Below are positions 34,187-47,567 of a DNA stretch of 64,000 bases, piece by piece (the stretch's first letter is position 1; each line of letters starts with the position of its first letter). Source of the DNA: Streptomyces sp. AC555_RSS877. Lineage in GTDB: Bacteria > Actinomycetota > Actinomycetes > Streptomycetales > Streptomycetaceae. The stretch spans positions 178,772 to 242,771 of the forward strand of contig NZ_JAGMUK010000025.1 of the NCBI RefSeq assembly GCF_019049245.1, written 5' to 3'. The notes beneath the pieces are model-generated. The model did no database searches. It had not been told where the DNA came from and worked only from the letters and a program-made list of their open reading frames with translations. Made by a program: the position numbers and the translations under genes.

Positions 34187-35190
34187 CACAGGTCTCCGGC
34201 CTGGACGTAGGCGGCCCGCATGACGTCCTCCAGGTCGGCCTCGTCCAGGGCGATGTCCGTCACCTCGTAGCGCTCGATGACCGCCTTCAGCGCCTGGTGG
34301 ACGGTCGGCGCGCCGGATCCGTCGGACTCCTCGGGACCGAACACGACGTGCGGCCCGTCGTGCCGCAGCAGCGCGATCCCCGGCAGCGGTCCGACCTCCG
34401 TGTGCGGGTCGGCGAGGGTCGCCCGCACCTGCCAGGTCGAGCCGAACTTGCGGCGGATCTCGTCCAGGCTGCCGTCCAGGACCAGCCGGCCGTGGTTGAT
34501 CAGGACGACCCGTTCGGCGAGCCGCTCGACCTCCGTCATGTCGTGCGTGGTCAGCAGGACGGTGCGGCCGCGCTGCTCCACCTGGTGCCGCAGGAACTCC
34601 CGCACCTGCTCCTTGACCACCACGTCCATGCCGATGGTCGGCTCGTCGAGGAAGACGACCCGCGGGTCGTGCAGCAGGGCCGCGGCCAGGTCGCTGCGGA
34701 CGCGCTGGCCGAGGGAGAGATGGCGCACCCGGGTGTCCCAGAAGGACGACAGGTCGAGCAGGTCGTCGAACTCCTTGAGGCGGGCGGCGTGTTCGGCCTT
34801 CGGCACCTCGTAGATGTCCCGGAGGATCGCGAACGACTCGCGCACCGGCAGGTCCCACCACAGCTGGGTGCGCTGCCCGAACACCGCGCCGATGTTGCGG
34901 GCGTTGCGCTCGCGTTCCTCGTACGGCACCACACCCGCGACCCGCGCCTCGCCGGAGGTGGGTGTGAGGATCCCGGTGAGCATCTTGATGGTGGTGGACT
35001 TGCCGGCGCCGTTCGGACCGAGCAGGGCGAGGAGTTCGCCCGGCGAGACGTCGAAGGTGACGTCGGACACGGCGTGCTTGGCGACCCGCTCCGGGTTGAC
35101 CAGGGAGCGCAGCGCGCCCGTGAAGCCCGGGCGGCGGACGGTCGTGTGGAAGGTGCGGGACAGCCCGCGGACCTCGATGTTTCCGCTCAC
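34186..35190 (-). CDS. ABC transporter ATP-binding protein, ABC-2 exporter type
   Basis: A 334-residue ATPase starting at GTG 35190 (GGGAG upstream). Walker A is GPNGAGKST, the signature motif is LSLGQR, Walker B is VVFLDEPTIGMD and the switch His is in TTHDM. The 85-residue C-terminal extension is typical of the drug-exporter/DrrA-like group. The N-terminal RGLSRTFHTTVRRPGFTGALRS is the form seen with DUF990 permeases, which follow directly. The first gene of its operon, preceded by the terminator of the beta-galactosidase operon. Confidence 0.93.
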   Translation of the reverse strand: MSGNIEVRGLSRTFHTTVRRPGFTGALRSLVNPERVAKHAVSDVTFDVSPGELLALLGPNGAGKSTTIKMLTGILTPTSGEARVAGVVPYEERERNARNIGAVFGQRTQLWWDLPVRESFAILRDIYEVPKAEHAARLKEFDDLLDLSSFWDTRVRHLSLGQRVRSDLAAALLHDPRVVFLDEPTIGMDVVVKEQVREFLRHQVEQRGRTVLLTTHDMTEVERLAERVVLINHGRLVLDGSLDEIRRKFGSTWQVRATLADPHTEVGPLPGIALLRHDGPHVVFGPEESDGSGAPTVHQALKAVIERYEVTDIALDEADLEDVMRAAYVQAGDL

Positions 35191-35220
35191 ACTGCCAACT
35201 CCCTCGTTCGGAACGTGAGT

Positions 35221-35253
35221 GCGGCCGGTCGGCTGGAGAGGCCGACCGGCCGC
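35221..35253 (-). terminator. Strong terminator of the GH2/sugar-importer operon
   Basis: GCGGCCGGTCGGC (35221-35233) pairs perfectly with GCCGACCGGCCGC (35241-35253) across a seven-base loop. It lies 82 bp after the beta-galactosidase stop and just before the ABC exporter start. Confidence 0.8.
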
Positions 35254-35279
35254 GGGCACCTCACGACCGTCGCAGAATG

Positions 35280-35307
35280 TCGATCAATCGGTCAATGGAT
35301 TAATCGA
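35280..35307. promoter_or_regulatory. AT-richer imperfect inverted repeat
   Basis: TCGATCAATC (35280-35289) and GATTAATCGA (35298-35307) match at nine of ten positions across an eight-base gap. The block is noticeably richer in A and T than its surroundings and lies 90 bp upstream of the exporter operon start, so it could be its operator. No regulator is adjacent. Confidence 0.35.
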
Positions 35308-35334
35308 TCACGGAGTTGGACTGACGGAGCAGGA

Positions 35335-38238
<2,904 letters not shown>

Positions 38239-39114
38239 TCAGCCCTTGATGCCGGTCTGCGCGATCCCCTGCACCAGCCACCGCTGGAGGAAGAGGAACA
38301 CCAGCAGCAGGGGCAGGATGGAAATGGCCGTGGCCGCGAAGATCAGGTGGTAGTTGACGGTCTGGTTGGTCATGTAGGAGGACAGCGCGACCTGGATGGT
38401 CCAGGAGCTCGGGTCCTGACCGATGACCAGGGGCCACAGGAAGGAGTTCCAGCCGCTGATGAACGTGATCGTGGCCATGGCCGCGAAGAAGTTCAGCGAG
38501 TTGGGCACGACGACCCGCCAGTACGCCCCCCAGTACGAGAGTCCGTCCACGCGTGCCGCCTCCTCCAGCTCCTTGGGGAACCCCAGGAAGTACTGCCGGA
38601 ACAGGAAGCAGGTGAAACCACTGAACAGGGCAGGAATGATCAGACCGCGGTAGGTGTCCACCCAGCCCAGCGACGAGACCAGCACGAAGCTCGGGACGAA
38701 GGTGACGGCCGTCGGGATCATCAGGGTCACGAGGACCATGTAGAAGATCTTGTTGGCGTGCTTGTACGGGATGCGGGCGAGGCCGTAGCCGGCGAGCGAG
38801 CAGATCAGCAGGATGCCGGTCGTGTGCAGGATGGCGACGACCCACGAGTTCCACAGGGCCCGGCCGAAGTCGACGGTCTCGTCGTTGAACGGCTCGGCGA
38901 AGTTGCCCCACTGGATGTCGGTGGGGAACCACTTCCAGTTCTCGCCCGTGATCTCCGGGTCCGTCATCAGGGCGTTGCGGACGATCAGATAGAAGGGCAC
39001 CAGGAAGAGCAGGGCGGCGACACCGGTGGCGATGTACAGACCAGTGCTGCCGATGACCTTGCCCCCGCGCTTCTTGCCGGGGGTCTTCCTGACGTCAGGT
39101 GCGGTGGTGGTCAC
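38239..39114 (-). CDS. Sugar ABC transporter permease, MalG type
   Basis: A 291-residue membrane protein. The EAA motif is in KELEEAARVDGLSYWGAYWRVVVP. Start overlaps the stop of the partner permease (ATGA). Lies between that permease and the GH2 gene, so the importer most likely carries beta-galactosides or galacto-oligosaccharides. The ATPase is expected to be a shared MsiK encoded elsewhere. Confidence 0.95.
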   Translation of the reverse strand: MTTTAPDVRKTPGKKRGGKVIGSTGLYIATGVAALLFLVPFYLIVRNALMTDPEITGENWKWFPTDIQWGNFAEPFNDETVDFGRALWNSWVVAILHTTGILLICSLAGYGLARIPYKHANKIFYMVLVTLMIPTAVTFVPSFVLVSSLGWVDTYRGLIIPALFSGFTCFLFRQYFLGFPKELEEAARVDGLSYWGAYWRVVVPNSLNFFAAMATITFISGWNSFLWPLVIGQDPSSWTIQVALSSYMTNQTVNYHLIFAATAISILPLLLVFLFLQRWLVQGIAQTGIKG

Positions 39115-40076
39115 TTGGACTCCTCACCCCTTCCGAAGCCCATGATCCGGCCCTGGAACAGCGTGATCACGAGGATGAGCAGGGTCAGGATGACGGCGCC
39201 CGCGCTGCCCTGGCCGTAGTCCTGGCTTTCACCGAGGGCCGTCTTGTACAGCTCCACGAGGGGTGGCTGGCCCCAGGTCGCCTTGCCGAGCAGGTTCCAG
39301 AACTCGTCGAAGGCCTGGTAGGCGGCGATCAACAGGAGCAGGATCACCGCGGTCGAGGTTGCCCGCAGCTGGGGCAGGGTGATGTACCAGAAGGTCTGCC
39401 AGCCCGGCTTGGCACCGTCGATCGCGGCGGCCTCGTACAGCTCCGCCGGGATGTTCTGCAGTGCCGCCAGGAACAGGATCATGTAGAAGCCGGCCTGCAG
39501 CCACAGCCGCAGCGTCACGATGACCAGCCAGTACCAGGGCGGGTCGGGGTTGGCGAGCCAGGCGACGTTGTCGACACCGAACCAGCCGACGACCGTGTTG
39601 GCCATGCCGAAGCGGACGCCGTTGAAGATGGACATCTTCCAGATGAGCGCCGCGGCCACATAGGAGACCGCGGTCGGGATGAAGAACACCGACCGGAAGA
39701 ACGCCTTCATGAACGTCAGCCGGTGCACCAGCAGCGCCAGGCCCAGCGACAGCGCCCAGGTGGTGGGCACGATGAACGCGGCGAAGACGGTGAAGGTGAC
39801 CAGGGACCCGGTGAAGTCGGGGTTGTCCAGGATCGCCTGGTAGTTGTCGAAGCCGATGAAGGTGCTCGGCGAGACGGTGAAGCGTGCCTCGAAGAAGCTG
39901 AGGTAGATGCTCCAGCCCATCGGCACGAAGACGAAGATCACCAGGCCGATGAGGAAGGGCCCGGTGAAGAGCCAGAAGTTGAGGGTCGCGCTCGCCCGCA
40001 GACTCCGCCGCGGCCGGGCCTTTTCAGGTCCCGCCGGGGCGGAGGGCGCGAGGTCGATCTTGGTGGTGGTCGACAT
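39111..40076 (-). CDS. Sugar ABC transporter permease, MalF type
   Basis: A 321-residue membrane protein with a 35-residue Pro/Arg-rich N-terminal lead and about six hydrophobic segments. The EAA loop reads AELYEAAAIDGAKPGWQTFW. Follows the solute-binding lipoprotein by 19 bp and overlaps the next permease by four bases, a typical sugar-importer operon. Confidence 0.95.
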   Translation of the reverse strand: MSTTTKIDLAPSAPAGPEKARPRRSLRASATLNFWLFTGPFLIGLVIFVFVPMGWSIYLSFFEARFTVSPSTFIGFDNYQAILDNPDFTGSLVTFTVFAAFIVPTTWALSLGLALLVHRLTFMKAFFRSVFFIPTAVSYVAAALIWKMSIFNGVRFGMANTVVGWFGVDNVAWLANPDPPWYWLVIVTLRLWLQAGFYMILFLAALQNIPAELYEAAAIDGAKPGWQTFWYITLPQLRATSTAVILLLLIAAYQAFDEFWNLLGKATWGQPPLVELYKTALGESQDYGQGSAGAVILTLLILVITLFQGRIMGFGRGEESK

Positions 40077-40095
40077 GTCGTAGTCCGTCCGAGGC

Positions 40096-41358
40096 CTATC
40101 CGAACAGCTTCTTGAGTTCGGCGTTTACCTTCTTGTCACAGGCGTCGAGCGCCGCCTCCGGGCTGCCGTTCTTGCGCACGGAGTTGGCGATCACATCGTT
40201 CAGCGAGGCGATCATCGACTGCGTCCAGGCGATGTTGTCGAAGTGCCCGTAGTCGGTGAAGAGCTTGACGCCCTCGGCCGGCAGGCCCGACTTGAGCTTG
40301 GTGGCGGACTGGGCGATCGACGTGCGCGGCGGGACGTGGAAGCCGTAGGACAGCGCCCAGTCCTCCTGGTACTCCTTCTGGTCGATCCACAGCCACTTGA
40401 CGTACTCCTTGGCCGCGTCGACGTTCTTGCCCTTGGCGTTGACGAACATCGACCAGCCGCCGTTGGTGACCGAGAGCTTGCCGGCGTCGCCGACCTTGGG
40501 GAACGGGAAGATACCGACGTCGTCGCCGAGCGCCTTCTGGATCACGGGCATGGCCCACATGCCGCACCACTGGATCGCGGTCAGGCCCTGGGTGAAGGCG
40601 GAGGGGTCCCACCAGTCGGCGGGGGCGTCGAGAAGGAGGTTTCCGCTGGTGAACAGCTTACGGAGCTGGGCCAGACCGTCGGCCACGGCGTCCGTGTGGT
40701 AGGCGATCTCGTTCTTGTCGTTGAGGGTGTCCGCACCGGCCGACCAGATCAGCGGGCTCTGGACGGGGGTGATGTCGTTGCCGAGGAACGCGCCCTTGAC
40801 CTTGTCCGTGGTGAGCTTGTTGATGGCCTCGATCAGCTCGTCCAGCGTCTGAGGGACCTCGATCTTGGCCTTCTCGAAGAGCGACGGCCGGTAGTAGAAG
40901 AACTGCGGGTCGTCGATCATCCGGACGCCGTATATCTTCCCGTCGACCGTGTGCGAGGCGATGTCGGCCGGGTTGAAGTCGTCCTTGACCGGGTTGATGA
41001 TGTCGCTCAGGTCCGCCACCTGACCGCTCTTGACCATCTGGAGCTGCGGGTGGAACTCGAAGAGGTCCGGCGCGTTCTTGGTCAGCAGGGCCGGGAACAG
41101 CTTGTTCTCAAAGTTGCTGCCGGTGATCCACTGCGTGGTCACGTTGGCGTCCTTGTAGGCCTTCGCGTAGCGCTTGATGGCCTGCTCGGTGCCCGCCTCG
41201 CCGTACGCGTGGAAGTACTGGACGAGGGCGTCGCCCGACCCTCCACTGCTGCGGCCGGTGTTCCCGCCGCACGCGGCCAGACCGCCGGCGGCGGCCAGGC
41301 CCATCGCGGCCCGCATTACGTTGCGGCGGTCCCAGTTGGTGTTGCTCATTGCCGACAT
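40096..41358 (-). CDS. Extracellular solute-binding lipoprotein of sugar ABC transporter
   Basis: A 420-residue solute-binding protein. The chosen ATG (41358) has GGAC spaced correctly and gives a twin-Arg signal (NWDRRNVMRAAMG) followed by the lipobox LAAC, so it is a Tat-exported lipoprotein. The body has the periplasmic-binding fold of cluster B sugar-binding proteins (LFPALLTKNAPDLFEFHPQ, GAFLGNDITPVQSPLIW, AIQWCGMWAMP). Longer upstream frames cross an IS-related region and are rejected. The first gene of the GH2 operon; a galactoside ligand is inferred from that context. Confidence 0.93.
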   Translation of the reverse strand: MSAMSNTNWDRRNVMRAAMGLAAAGGLAACGGNTGRSSGGSGDALVQYFHAYGEAGTEQAIKRYAKAYKDANVTTQWITGSNFENKLFPALLTKNAPDLFEFHPQLQMVKSGQVADLSDIINPVKDDFNPADIASHTVDGKIYGVRMIDDPQFFYYRPSLFEKAKIEVPQTLDELIEAINKLTTDKVKGAFLGNDITPVQSPLIWSAGADTLNDKNEIAYHTDAVADGLAQLRKLFTSGNLLLDAPADWWDPSAFTQGLTAIQWCGMWAMPVIQKALGDDVGIFPFPKVGDAGKLSVTNGGWSMFVNAKGKNVDAAKEYVKWLWIDQKEYQEDWALSYGFHVPPRTSIAQSATKLKSGLPAEGVKLFTDYGHFDNIAWTQSMIASLNDVIANSVRKNGSPEAALDACDKKVNAELKKLFG

Positions 41359-41414
41359 GGTGACGTCCTTGTCTCGAGGCGGCTTGCGGCTCTGTCGCTC
41401 AGCGCCAGGTGGCT

Positions 41415-41472
41415 CAAAAGGGGTTGCGGTGCGGGACGTTAACCTTCGGCTAAGGCTTCGGCAAGGGGTTGG
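41415..41472. promoter_or_regulatory. Promoter/operator region of the GH2 operon with repeated AAGGGGTT motif
   Basis: AAAAGGGGTTGCG (41416-41428) and GCAAGGGGTTGG (41461-41472) share the core AAGGGGTT. The same core, ACAAGGGGTTAGG, lies at 44541-44553 upstream of the ROK regulator gene, so this may be the ROK binding motif at both loci. Between the copies is CTTCGGCTAAGGCTTCGG, itself a near direct repeat. Bases 41473-41700 hold nothing else that I can support. Confidence 0.4.
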
Positions 41473-41705
41473 ACGAAGTCTGTTCGAAGCGTTGTGTAGC
41501 GTTCGGGATTCCGGACGGCATGGGTGGCGGGCCGCCGCACCAGCGGCCCGCCAGGTGGGGGAACTACTGGCGGTCGCCTGACCACCGACGTCCAGGCGCT
41601 TGCCGGACGCATCGCTTTGCCGGCCGGGCCGTACGTCGACACTTCGGCGCCGTCCGGTGCCCGGCCATCTGGTCTGCGAAGATGCCCCGGCGTTGACGTC
41701 TGGGA

Positions 41706-43194
41706 GGAATTGCATTCCGTGACAGCGACGCGGAGTGTCGCTGTGCCCGGTCTGATGGGGATGCGGGGTGCCCACGCCACCGCCCGACAGAGCCGGGAAG
41801 GCGAACAGATGTTCCTGTAATCGCCGATTGTGGTGGCGGTGTCGTGATGGGGCACGGGTGTGCGTATGTCGCACGTACGGTTTCGTCGTGGAAGCCGGGT
41901 GACAGACGGGCGTGAGGGGGGTGTTGTGAAGGTGATGGAGGAGGCCGGGGAGGGTGGGCGCGCTCGGTACACCTAACGACTTCGTGTGTCGTCGCCGGCC
42001 CGCACAGCGCTGTTCGCGGAGTGGGACCGGTGCCGGTGGGTGTGGAACGAGTGCGTGGCCAAGTCGAAAGCCGTGCATGCCCGGAACCGGAACCGGCCCG
42101 GGGGCGAGGACAAGCGGACCTGCGGCCCGGCGCAGCTGGACAGGATGCTGACCGAGGCCCGCACCAACATGACATGGCTGCGTGAGGGCTCCTCGGTGCC
42201 GCAGCAGCAAACCATCCGGGACTTCGGCAAGTCGCGTGCTAAGGCGCAGAAGGACATCAAGGATCGGCTGCCCCTGTGGCAGTGCGCCGGGATGCCCCGG
42301 TACAAGAAGAAGCGCGAGGCCGACCCGACGCTGAACTACACGAAGCGCGGCTGCCGGCTCAAGGACGGCCGCCTGCACCTCGCGGGCGGCATCGTCGTGA
42401 CCGTGGTGTGGTCGCGCCCATTGTCCGCCGAGCCGTCCAGCGTGCGCGTGTACCGAGACAGCCTCGGCCACTGGTACGCCTCGTTCGTCGTGCCCGCCGA
42501 AGTCCAGCCGCTCCCCGCTACGGGCGCGGTGATCGGCGTGGACTGGGGCGTGAAGGAGACCGCGACCACCACCAGCGACGCCTATGACCTCCCGCATGCT
42601 GGGTACGGCCGGGAGGCCCAGACGAAGCTGTCGCGGTACGGCCGGATGATGGCCCGCCGCAAACCCGCCAAGGGACAGGCGGCGTCGAAGGGCTATCGCG
42701 AGGCGAAGAAGCTGCGGGCGAAGGCGTACAAGAAGGCGGCCCGGCAACGGCAGGACACCGGCCGCACATGGGCGAAGAAGGTCGTGACCGACCACGACGC
42801 CATCGCGGTGGAGGACTTCCGCCCGAAGTTCCTCGCCAAGACCACCATGGCCCGCAAGGCCGCCGACGCGGCCATCGGCGCCACCAAGCGGGCCCTGCTG
42901 GAGGTGGGCCGCAAGCACGCACGAGACGTCCGCCTCGTGCACCCAGCGCACACCACCATGGACTGCGCGTCGTGTGGAGCAAGAACCAAGCACGCACTTC
43001 CTCTTTCGGAACGTACCTACACCTGCACCGCGTGCGGAGCCGTGTCCCCCCGGGACAAGAACTCCGCCCGCGTGATGCTGGTCCGGGCTGGTCTCCACCC
43101 GGCTGGTGTCGAGGGCGTAAGACCTCCTGGAGCGCCGCTCCAGGAGGCGGCCTGAGCCAGGAATCCCCCTGCTCTCAGCTGGGGGAGGATTCAA
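41706..43194. mobile_element. IS1341-type (tnpB-only) element, approximate ends
   Basis: Left side: hairpins GGAAT-TGC-ATTCC (41706-41718) and ACAGCGAC..GTCGCTGT (41722-41744) mark a likely left end. Right side: CCTCCTGGAGC-GCC-GCTCCAGGAGG (43123-43147) and GAATCCCCC..GGGGGAGGATTC (43161-43192) followed by AA form a right end. No tnpA is present. It sits between the GH2 operon and its likely ROK regulator. The exact left boundary is uncertain. Confidence 0.65.
41926..43155 (+). pseudogene. TnpB endonuclease gene with early in-frame stop
   Basis: The long frame starts at GTG 41986 (369 residues from VSSPARTALF), but the same frame is open from GTG 41926 except for a single TAA at 41974-41976. 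Read through, the N-terminus would be GRARYT-X-RLRVSSPARTALF, where TnpB proteins normally have a continuous first strand and often a tyrosine. A change of TAC or TAT to TAA is the simple explanation. Downstream the RuvC and zinc ribbon look intact: GVDWGVKETA (D186 counted from 41986), AVEDFRPKFL and CASCG..CTACG with RDKNSA. A shorter product beginning at 41986 would lack the first strand. Confidence 0.7.
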
Positions 43195-43211
43195 GTGCAT
43201 CCCTTCCGTCG

Positions 43212-44456
43212 TCATGAAGGTGGTGCGGTACGGCTCCTTGCGGGGGTGGTGCGTTTTCCGTTCCTCGGTCCGACCGACTGGAGCGCCCCTTCGAGCGCGA
43301 AGGTCGCTGCCCCCAGGCACACCGGATCGGTGGGGATCGGGGAGAGGACGATCTCGGTGGCGGCCATCGGCCGCGGCAGCGCGTGCCGGGCGACGGCCTC
43401 GCGCACCTCCGCGACCAGCGGTTCGCCGAGGGTGGCCGCGACCCAGCTGCTGAGCACGACCACTTCGGGGTTGAACAGGTTGACCAGGTCGGCGATGCCG
43501 GCGCCGAGGTAACGGGCGGTGTCACGGACCACCTTGAGCGCCACCGGGTCCTGTGCGAGCACGCCCCGGGACAGCGCGTCGATGGTGGCGGTCTGGTCCT
43601 CCGGGTGCAGCAGCGTGCTGCGGGGGCTGAGCTCGCGCAGGTTCAGCATGATGCCGGGCGCGCCGACGTACGTCTCCACACAGCCGTGGTTGCCGCAGTG
43701 GCACAGCCGGCCGTCCAGGACGATCGTGGTGTGGCCCCACTCGCCGGCGCTGTTGCTCACGCCCCGGTGCAGCGCGCCGCCCAGGACCAGGCCCGCGCCC
43801 ACCCCGGTCCCGAGGTTGACCACCACGGCGTTCCCGCGCCCGCGTGCGGCTCCGAACCACAGCTCGGCCACCGCGCAGGCGCGCAGCGGGTTGTCCAGGT
43901 AGAGGGGGTAGGCGATGTGCTCGGTGAGCAGGTCGAGCAGCGGCACGTCGTGCCAGTCCCAGTTCGGCGCGTACTCCGAGATGCCGGTGGCACGATCCAC
44001 CTGCCCCGGCACGCTGACACCGACGCCGAGTACCCGGGCGCCCTCGATCCCGGCCTGCGCGACCACCGAGCCGAGGGCGGCGGCGACATGGCCGACCACC
44101 TGCTCGGGGCGGCTCTCGCCGGGGCGGACGTCCTCCTCGGCGCGGGCCAGGACGTTCAGCGCGAGGTCGAACAGCTCGACATGGACGTACGTCTCCGCGA
44201 TGTCGACGCCGATCAACGCGCCCCCCGACGCGTTGACGGCCACGAGGCCCCGGGGACGGCCCCCCGCCGAGTCCTCGAACCCGACCTCCGTGATCATCCG
44301 GAGGTCGAGCAGTTCACCGACCAGTGTGGCGACCGTGGCGAGACTCAGGCCGGTGGCGGCCGCCAGCTCCTGCCGGGAGGTCGGCGACTCGGCGATGATC
44401 TGGCGCAACACCTCGTAGCGGTTCGCGGTGCGGATGTCCCGTGATGTGCGCTTCAC
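43212..44456 (-). CDS. ROK-family transcriptional regulator
   Basis: A 414-residue regulator of the XylR/NagC type. N-terminal winged helix-turn-helix (SRQELAAATGLSLATVATLV), then the ROK sugar-kinase-like domain with GVDIAETYVHVEL, NLGTGVGAGLVLGG and the zinc motif EWGHTTIVLDGRLCHCGNHGC. It is encoded upstream of the GH2/importer operon in the same direction, with a tnpB element in between, and the AAGGGGTT motif appears in both promoter regions, so it is the best candidate regulator of galactoside use. Its frame ends 17 bp past the tnpB element's right end. Confidence 0.93.
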   Translation of the reverse strand: MKRTSRDIRTANRYEVLRQIIAESPTSRQELAAATGLSLATVATLVGELLDLRMITEVGFEDSAGGRPRGLVAVNASGGALIGVDIAETYVHVELFDLALNVLARAEEDVRPGESRPEQVVGHVAAALGSVVAQAGIEGARVLGVGVSVPGQVDRATGISEYAPNWDWHDVPLLDLLTEHIAYPLYLDNPLRACAVAELWFGAARGRGNAVVVNLGTGVGAGLVLGGALHRGVSNSAGEWGHTTIVLDGRLCHCGNHGCVETYVGAPGIMLNLRELSPRSTLLHPEDQTATIDALSRGVLAQDPVALKVVRDTARYLGAGIADLVNLFNPEVVVLSSWVAATLGEPLVAEVREAVARHALPRPMAATEIVLSPIPTDPVCLGAATFALEGALQSVGPRNGKRTTPARSRTAPPS

Positions 44457-44540
44457 CGGCCCGGCCCCATCCCTTCAGATCGTGCCGGGACGACATCGGC
44501 ACCGGCGCGGCGCAAGGCTATGGGCTGCGAGGGACTTTCG

Positions 44541-44553
44541 ACAAGGGGTTAGG
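44541..44553. promoter_or_regulatory. AAGGGGTT motif upstream of the ROK gene
   Basis: ACAAGGGGTTAGG shares its core with two sites in front of the GH2 operon solute-binding gene (41416 and 41461). Located 85-97 bp upstream of the ROK start, directly before an A/T-richer CTTTATAAAG stretch. Confidence 0.35.
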
Positions 44554-44570
44554 AAAGGGGCTTTATAAAG

Positions 44571-47377
<2,807 letters not shown>

Positions 47378-47567
47378 GTGAGTCGTACGGAGGTCGCATC
47401 CGTACTACAGGTAGGAGTTGTAGGGTGCGGCTGTCCGGACATGACAATTGAACAGGGCGCTTGTCAGTTGTGTGGGAGGCGTGAAAAACTCCTCCCCTGC
47501 CGCGAGGTTCCCCCCAACTCCTTTGCCAGTATGGCGAGTTGACCTCGCATGTATACGCAGGAGACCC

